Assembly: GCA_035610835.1 (NCBI GenBank)
Contig: CM069447.1
Coordinates: 39,096,057 to 39,160,056, forward strand
DNA: 64,000 nt
Reading direction: 5' to 3'
Source: Ophiura sarsii
Lineage: Eukaryota > Echinodermata > Ophiuroidea > Amphilepidida > Ophiuridae
In this document: piece after piece, positions 39,001 to 48,000 of the stretch
Layout: the number at the start of each line of letters is the position of its first letter
Numbering within the stretch: the stretch's first letter is position 1
Program-made: the position numbers and the translations under genes
Notes under the pieces: model-generated
The model's database searches: none
What the model saw: the letters and a program-made list of their open reading frames with translations, nothing else
What the model was told of the DNA's origin: nothing

Positions 39001-42000
39001 AAAACATTCCACGTGCGTCTGCGATCATTGTCGATTGATACACGCGCTTTCATGCGTTACGCTTCCCGGAAATTGTGAACGCACTTCGACGAATGCGCAT
39101 GAAACGGTATGGCTTCTTTTTCAAACTCGACATCATGAAAAAGGTGTTTTTTAACAAACATTTGAGGTTATTTTGATACCAAGAAATGAACGGTTTGTAA
39201 TGAAACTTTGCATGAAGTTGGGGATTTATATGCTTCCCACAATATCTAAAGAACAGGATTTGAAATACGTGTATTTGCCCGTTAACCATGATCAAACGGC
39301 AGTATTGTCACTTTTCACCTTCATCGATTGATTTCATTATGTTCATTTTTGAGTAAAAATACGATTTACAGACACGATAACTCAATACAAACTGCATCTG
39401 ATGGACAGCAAGTAAGTTTATCGCAACAAGCATGATCTTCGCCAGGTTCCATTTTTTTGGTTTTTGTTTTAGGCCTATTTTCCGATTTTTCGGATCATTT
39501 TGTGGAAATTCACGTTTGTTGGATTTAAAAATCCCATTTTGTTGCCTTATTTGGTCAATAAAAAAAAAAAAATATCTCAGATATCAAAAAACAAAAAAAA
39601 TGGAACCCGGGTAATTTTCTTAAGATTACAGAAATCGTAAAAGGACAGATTTTCGGAAAATATTTTTTGGGTTACCTTGTCCGAATTGAAGACTGGTCAA
39701 AATTCTCGTTTTTTATGATTTTCTCCAAAATGGTCCTTTTTAGAGCAATTTCATGTTCATGGTTAAATTTATTGAACCCTTTCCTTCAAGAAAATGTATA
39801 CTTTTATATGGAATATATGAATAATGACGTAGTTACGGCAGTTTTACGGAAGCTATTTCTGACACTTGACAGCCCCCTTAAGTCTAGGAAAAGCGTCCTG
39901 AATACAGTGGAACCAATGAAACAGCTTACATCAACAAGTATTTATCAGTTTCAGTTTCAGTTTTATTTACCAATAATACATATGGAAAGAAAGGTTTCCT
40001 AATCACCCAACACCAATATCCACATTCATATGAGGTAAAGAAGAACTCCCATGTAATGCTGACTCAAGAAGGACTGAAGGGAGATGTCTCAATCGCCTCA
40101 GGTTCAGAGTTGGTCGATACAAAATGAAAAGGAATATGGATACCGGAAGGATGTAGACGTGACCTGCCAATGTGGCTCTGGATCACCTTCTGGGATGACC
40201 TCTTCTGAAGTTACTGTTATAGATCTGGCTGAGTTCAATGACTGTGCTTCGATTGATTTCAAATTCGCTGTGTAAGTCCGTATGAAGCCAATGGCGAACC
40301 ATTTTTCTTTTTAAATTTGGGTTAGATCTTGTTAAATCTGTGTTCTTTTAGCCAGTTTCAACGTTGTTGTTACGCGTCTGCGTATACGCTGGGCACGCAA
40401 TTGCGATTCAGCACGCGTAATTGGGCGTTTGGCGGACCCATATGGCGATTACCAGCGCACGCGTTATGGCGCAAACCGTAAGGTGCACACCCGTTAGTGA
40501 CTTGGGAATATAACAAGGACCTGTTTAGTAAAGGAATGGCGTGAGCAAAATATGCATGGTATTGGTAGAAATACACTTTTAGGAATACGTGCCTACTGGA
40601 GAAATAATTTAATGTCAAGCGGCCGAAAAAATAAAACAAACGTATGGCTCACAGTGCTGAGCTGGGTACAAAATGATCATGGTGATAGACCCCGCCTCCC
40701 GCCAACTATGAAAGACCTACTACAAAACTTAAAGTCCCCACTATAAAACTAAAACCAGTGGCGGCAGAGGAATCAGAATTTAGGGTTCGAGTATGGGGAC
40801 GATTTAGAGGGCGTCGCGGACATTTTAATATTCGTGTTCTATGGTAGACGTGGCATATTTTTGGGAGGGGTCGTACAGGGGGTCGTGAAATCTATGAGGA
40901 CATGACCCGTGACCCCCTACACACACCAACCCCTACACCCCCCCCCCCCCCCCCCACCCGCCGCCTTAATTAAGACCCACTATAAAATTCAAATCCTAAG
41001 TCTTCTGAAATAGTATGTGCACGGTGTAGGCTTGCCTTTACCTGAATTATGCACGGTAGGACAAATTAAGGACGCCTGTGACAACTGGATTTTAAGTGTG
41101 TTTGGGGTAGGTTCATGTCTCATATGGGATATCTATAATAATACATGGATATCTGGGTTTGGCTTTATTAAGAACACAACTGGGTGGGTAGGTCATTGAT
41201 TAAAAGGACATGGGGTATCTGAATAATTAAAGTAAATGGGTGGTACCTGAATAATCAAGGGCACTAATGGTACATGGAGTTCTGGATTATTAAGGTCTCA
41301 TGGGTTCCCTTGATTATCAAGAACAAATGGTGCATCCCTGGATTATTACTGGCACCGTGGTGGCACTGAATAATAATAAATATTAATATTGGAGTACCAA
41401 GGACATAAACTCTTGCTATTTCACAATAGCCTAAGCTGTGATGATTAACCGCCCATTATATTTCAGCGGATACATCCGCGCTTCCCTTACTTGATAATCT
41501 GGATCATACGGGCACATGGGGGTATCTGGGGTAAGTACAACATTTTTGGGTGTCTGGGGTAGCTACAACATTTTCCCAGAATAATGAGGTATTGAGATGA
41601 GGTTCGATGTACAAAGATAGCACAACACTCATATTTCTGTGAACAAAGTCTATTTCAAATGAAAATTAATTCAGGGATCTGCTATTTTGAATTAATGTTT
41701 AATCCTAATCGAGTGTCAATTTTGTTACAAATTATGCATGTTAGATATAGCAGGAACCTAATTTAGATCATAATAATTCAGCCAGCGAGGGACGGCGCGT
41801 AGCGTATGGGTACCCGCTAGTATGAATATAAATTGCTCAACAGAAGAAAGTCAATCACTTTGTTTATGTCCTATAGAGTATCTTCCGATTATTTTCTGTC
41901 CAAACAGGCTAGATAGTCATTTAGATGAATCCTTTCGGATCAACTTGGTACAAAACATGCCACAAAACAACAAAGAAAAATCATTATTAACACTATTGAA

Positions 42001-45000
42001 TAACAATCCGTGACGTTTCCAAATCCGCATTTTAAATTTGGAAACGGCACGGATATTCTTTAAATGGTACTAATCATGGCTTATCTTTGTTGCTTGGTGG
42101 CAAGCTTGGTACCAGATTATGCTTAAAAGATCCATCCAAATGTCTAACTAGCCTGCTTGGTCACAAACTAATCGGAAGTTACTAAATGGGACATAAACAA
42201 AGTATATGACTTTCTTTTGTTGAGCACATTATTACGAAATATTCGAAAAATAGCCATTGAAAACTAATTGCCGAACTTTTTTAGTTAATGTGGTGCATAC
42301 AATATTAAATATGAAAATTATCCACGTGCATTGCGCAGTTTTCATTACATAATCATGCATGCGTATACAATATATTTGATACATTCTTGCCATTGCGTTG
42401 ATCTCACTTGTCTGTATTATAAAGTTATGAACCAAAACGTTATTTATCAACCAATGTGTACATAAACAAAGCAACTATATAGATATATAGACCTAACCTA
42501 AGATCTAAGACCTTAGACATAAGACCTAAGACCGAAGACCTAATTTACCCCTCTCAAATATAAACTAACCTAAGACCCTGTTTGTGGCCATAACTAGATT
42601 TAAGAGGGGGTCTTAGATTAGTATGTACCCCCCTCTCAACTACTAACCTAAGACACTTGTTTTTAGGCGCCAAAATCGTTATTTAAGAGAGGGTATTAGG
42701 TTAGTAGTTACCTTCCCTTTTCAACAACTAACATAAGACCCTGGTAAGTTGGCGCCAAAATCGAGGTCTTAAGTTAGTAGTTACCCTCACTCTCAACTAC
42801 TAACCTTTCTTGTGCCAAAATCGATAGCGATGACATTGAGGGCCTTAGGTTAGTATACACCCGTGGAAAACCTAAGACCCTGTTTTTGGCGCCAAAATTG
42901 ACATTAATGACATTTAAGAGTGGTCTTAGCCCACATAACATCGGTCTTCGGCCCACAGTGGTCCCTCATTGAACCCTTAATATGTTGTCCACTTTGGCCA
43001 TGAAAGATCGATGTGGGATTTTTTGGATCTTAGCTTTTGGGTCTTAGTTTCTGGGTCTTAGTTTCTGGGTCTTAGTTTTTGGGGGTTAGTTTTTGGGTCT
43101 TAGTTTTGGGTCTTAGTTTTTAGTTCTTAGGTTTGGGGTCTTAATTTTTAGTTCTTAGTTTGTGGGTCTTATTTTTTTTTAGTCTTAGGTCTTAGGTCTT
43201 AGGGTCTTAGGAATGTAGACACCCCTGTAAATCCACCCTGAACCGACTACAATAATGCCTTACTTGTAATCCAGATTTAACAGCATCCTCTTGAAGATAT
43301 GTTTGCAGCGTGGACAGATCCCCACTTTGTAAAGCTGATACGATTGCCTGTGTGAAATAAAGAACTTCAATGTTACGACTTTAAAAGTAAAAAGAAGATC
43401 GGGTATTGTTCGGCAAAATTATAACGAAAGTTCGATATCTTACTATAATTCACGTAAAAAAGGTTGTATGGGTGTGGGTGTGATTTTACTAGGAGTGTGT
43501 GAAAGGTTACTACAGATCTATATCGAAATAGGTGAAACATTTTGTACGCGTATACTACAATGATAGATTTTAGTGTCATGCTTAGCTTTCGGTGGCTCAT
43601 TTAAGTTCATTACATTGATTTGAGGGTTTACAAAGTCGACTAAATGAATATCGATTCTGTAATTTAACTTGCGACTCGCTCTAACTTGGTAATATTATGG
43701 AAGTTCATAACATTATGCAAAATTAGTTGAAGGACAACAACATTTGTAGCGTTCATTTTTAGATAAAAGAGTTTGAATATATATTATGAGCTAATTAGCC
43801 AAATGTCTTAATTACAAAGAAAATAGGAATATAATAGACTAGGCGGTCACCCGGATTTAGCGGTTCTCGGGTTTGGTGGTTTGTAGATTGCATGCATAAA
43901 GCCCGATCGGACAAAATTTTGAAAATTCGAACCTTTGGACGACCTTTGACCCCAGACGACCCAAGAAAAGCAAAGCCTTTTTATTTTTTCCACGCTCGAC
44001 TCGTATTCGGGCTTCCCGTCACCGAGTTTAAGCCCGATCGGACAAACTTTGAAAATTCGACCCCTAGACGACCTTTGACCCCGGAAGACCCGACAAACGC
44101 TAACCCGTTTTATTTTTGCCACGCTCGCCTCGCATCGAGCATCGCGATCACCGAGTTTAAGCACGATCCGACCAACTTCAAAAAGTTGACACCTAGATGA
44201 CCTTTGACCTCGTACGCTCTAGCGAATGCAAACTTGCTCTTGCGGGGACCGAGCTGCACCCACCCACGTTTGAACGCCGCCCGACCCCAGGAAGGCGACG
44301 AAAAAGCGCGCACAGACAGACAGACAAACAGACAGAGAGTAGCGTATTATAATATAGATATCAATATGACTATATGAGTATTCTTTGCGAGGGATTATGG
44401 AACTACTTCCTGAAAAGGAAGGCTTCCTAAACAATCGTACCGAACTGATATGAGGATTCCGTGTGTCCTTCTCCTCAGAATTGACTTGCGAACGAGAAGA
44501 AGACATATTGCACCAACATAACATCGAAAAACTCCCTTTAAAAGTACCTTTACGTATAGCTAAATGATTGACTAAAACATAGAATCAGAGGACATCGCCT
44601 TCTTTTTCACGTATGTTTCAGTATTTTAGTTTTTGAGATCGCATGCAAATAGTTTGTTTACCTCTTTGAAACCTTTGACTATTACAATATCTGGGTATTC
44701 GTCTAAATCAGGTGTCTGGTAACGAACACCAGTTGACCGATGAGACGCAATATCTGAGTATTCGTCTAAATCTGGTGTCTGGTAATGACTGTCAGTTGAC
44801 TGATGAGATGTTGAAAGCTTTGCTGTAAGAAAAGAAAACGATATTGGTAATTCGTCTTACATGCTTGCATTGTTAGTAAACGGTCAATATAAAATCGGAA
44901 GGTTTCATATACTGACCTATCTTACTACAATTTTGTTAATATCATTCTTTGTTTTAACCTCTTTTTTTTAAATGTTCTCTACGTTTAGAATTGTTTTTTA

Positions 45001-48000
45001 AATGTCCATAGAACTTATACCATGCCAACAATAACATCCAAAAATTGTTACTAAAACAGGAACCAAATATTAAAAAAAAAATGTCAAGAAGGTCAAATTT
45101 GACAACTTAGTAATATTATTAGAAGATGAGACTTAAGTTGTGGTGTATCCTTTGTTCAAGTTATTCATAAGTTAGACATAGACTCTACTCGGAAACAAAT
45201 CTGTATAATCCTTTAATCACTATTGTGTGGTAAGTTAATTCTGTGCAGTCTTACAGGATAAACCTAGCCTCTCATCAAAGCTTTGTGGCGGTTAAACAGT
45301 ATGAGCGCCCTCTATCAAAATGTCTCGCGCCTAGCTGCGCTCGGCACTCGAGAGGCGTCTTCGACAAAGACTAGGATAAACCATAAACCAAAGTTGGAGT
45401 CCGTTTAAAACCCTCGTTAAATGATAGGATAAGGAAATGTCTGTTTGAATGTTGTATGGCTGTAAGATGTTGAAATGATACTAAGATATTCGCAAAATAA
45501 TTAATTTCAGAATTTATTATTTTAATACATCATTATATTTATTAACTGGGCTTTTTCTATAAACATTCCTCATAATAAACATTTTGTGTCTAATTATTAT
45601 TAACTAAACAACTTGCTTTGCAGTGATAATATAAAACAAAATTAAAAATCTTGAAATAATTACGTCAGTTGTTGTACTTTCCTTCGGTATTGTCAATGAA
45701 GTTATATATGCCTGGGCGAGCGGGCTATTTGATTACGAACAGGTAACATGTGACCAAATAAAATTGATTACTGGACACCCTCTCCGTGATTGTTACTCTT
45801 TTGCTGAAAATCGTTATTTGTGGCGTAGTATCTGTAAGGTCACGAGCTGTCGGTCATGACAGGACCGAACCAACCAACCAACATGTGGTATTTTCTTCCC
45901 GCGTAGTGTATTGAAAATGTGACTTTTGAAAAGTGACTAATTTTCTTTACATGGTGCTAATCATGGTTTATCTTTGTTGTTACACACTAAGAAATAGGTA
46001 GTTAAATTATTGACTGTTTTGGGAAGTCATTTTAAAACAACCCCTTATAAGTTAATTTTGACCTCCATACGGGGTATTGTCCTTCAACTTTTGACTTGGT
46101 ATGAAGTGGAAAATGACTATGTTACCGTAGTAGTAATTTGACTGGTTCGGGGTTCACTTTGAAATAGCCCTGGATGTAGTTAATTTGATCACCATACGGG
46201 GTTGATATTTGCCTTTGGACTTTGAATGTAGTTAAATTCGACTTTGCATGTAGTTAATAATAACTAGGCCTATATCAAGTTACAATTTAACTGCAGCAAA
46301 AGTCATCGTCAAAATGACTACAATGCCGGTCAAATATTAAATATTTTATGAATATTTTGACATAGCAATAGCTCAATCCGTCAACCAATTCAAAGAATAA
46401 CAGCAAATGTATTCAATTTTATCTACAATAATATGAGATTTAATTAAAGACTATTTGAAAAATATGTCTCACAATGTCTTAATTAGGCAAATCATCTCAC
46501 AACTAACGTGAATAACACCATGGGAAGTCGATTCGTAGGATAGTATAGGTACATATCTAACCAAAAGAATTCAAGACGTCACTGCTTGATGGCAGTAAAT
46601 GTTCATACTGTATATTAGAAGCACATTATTGTTTTTATGAAGTTATAAACACGATGTTTAAAGCCGTTATACAGGTTTTCTCGACCTCGTGTTTCCCGAC
46701 TTACAAATTAGATTAACCAATTGGGTTAACATTTGACTACAATGAAGTCACAGGCAAAGGAATGATAATGACTTCATTTAAGAAGAGATTGACCCTTTAC
46801 TATTAATCTCTAATGTAGTCAAATTTTGACTCCATTTTAAGTTATTAGATGACTACATGTAAGTCATCTTTGACTACCATGAGGGTCAAAATCATTTGAC
46901 TTCATATACCGGGTCAAAAATGACTTCAATGGGTTCGGTGCATAGTTTACCCTGCATATGGGGTCAAAATGACTACTTTAGGGTCATTTTTGACTACCTA
47001 TTTTTATGTGTGTAGGTTGCAACTTTGGTATCAAATTGTGACGGAAAGATTCATCCAAATGTCTATCTAGTCTGTTTGGTAAAAAAATGATCGGAAGTTA
47101 CTCTAAAAGTGTATGACTTTTTGTTGTTGAGCACTTTACCACTATAACTTCATTGATACCGGGACTTTCGAACACTGCGATTGACTTGTTGAGAGATCGA
47201 AGTTTTTAAATTCGTTTTATGACTACGCGATTAGTGATATAACTACGCGATTTGGGCACGATAATTATTTTTCTACCATATAATACACAATGTTGGGCTT
47301 TTTGGACACCTTCTTTAAATCATTGATTCAGTACTGGGTGCCGCTGCGGTGAATAGCACAAGGACAATAACAGAGTCTACAATTCACACTTATAATTGAA
47401 TGGACAGACACATTATAAACACTTACAGCTACGTCTCGAAGATTGAATTAATTTTGATGGTGATTTGTTTGAAGATAGACGTGGGGCTATACGAAATAAT
47501 ATCACATTTGGTAATACATACGTTTGCGCCAAGATATATGAAAAAGCTAGTCAGTTTATAATAAGAAGTATGATCTCAATTATTTATAATATTAAATATT
47601 AACACCCTAGTCATGTGCAAGTAATCTGTTGATTTTCCATCTAATTGTTTAGCGTGAACGGGTTTATACTTTTAAATACTTATGGTATCGTGAAACAGCG
47701 CTGCATTAATATACATGTATGGTATTGCCCTCTGACTGTTTTAAAACATTGGAGTCCGTGCTGCGTGTTGCGAATAGGAAGAGGACATTTAACAGAGGCT
47801 ACAATTTACAGTTATCATAGAATGTAAGGCAAAACGTACGAAACAATGTATTCGAATGTTGTGGTCTAAACGATACATTTTCAGTTGTAAACATAACTTA
47901 CTTACCGCTAGGCGGTCGTGAACGAGAGCTATGTTTCAGTTGAGAGCTGGAGCTATGTGACCTGATAATTGCCGTGAAAGAGAAAGGCAGAACAGAGTGA

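Larger units (their letters stand above)
40505..44650. repeat. Segmental duplication, left copy
   Basis: Blocks recur to the right at an offset of 19.78-19.95 kb: 40511-40830 matches 60291-60610, and 42480-44650 matches 62760-64000, including the exon at 43264. The middle part is not clearly alignable. Copies differ by indels and by the 511-bp insertion at 43837. Confidence 0.8.

Noticed and set aside
43020..43210. Telomere-like TTAGG array
   Set aside because: The unit is GGGTCTTAGTTTTT, not a regular TTAGG or TTAGGG repeat, and it grades into the satellite units beside it.
43892..44200. 102-codon ORF with three internal repeats
   Set aside because: Open on both strands because of the 130-bp repeat composition; it lies in an insertion missing from the sister copy.
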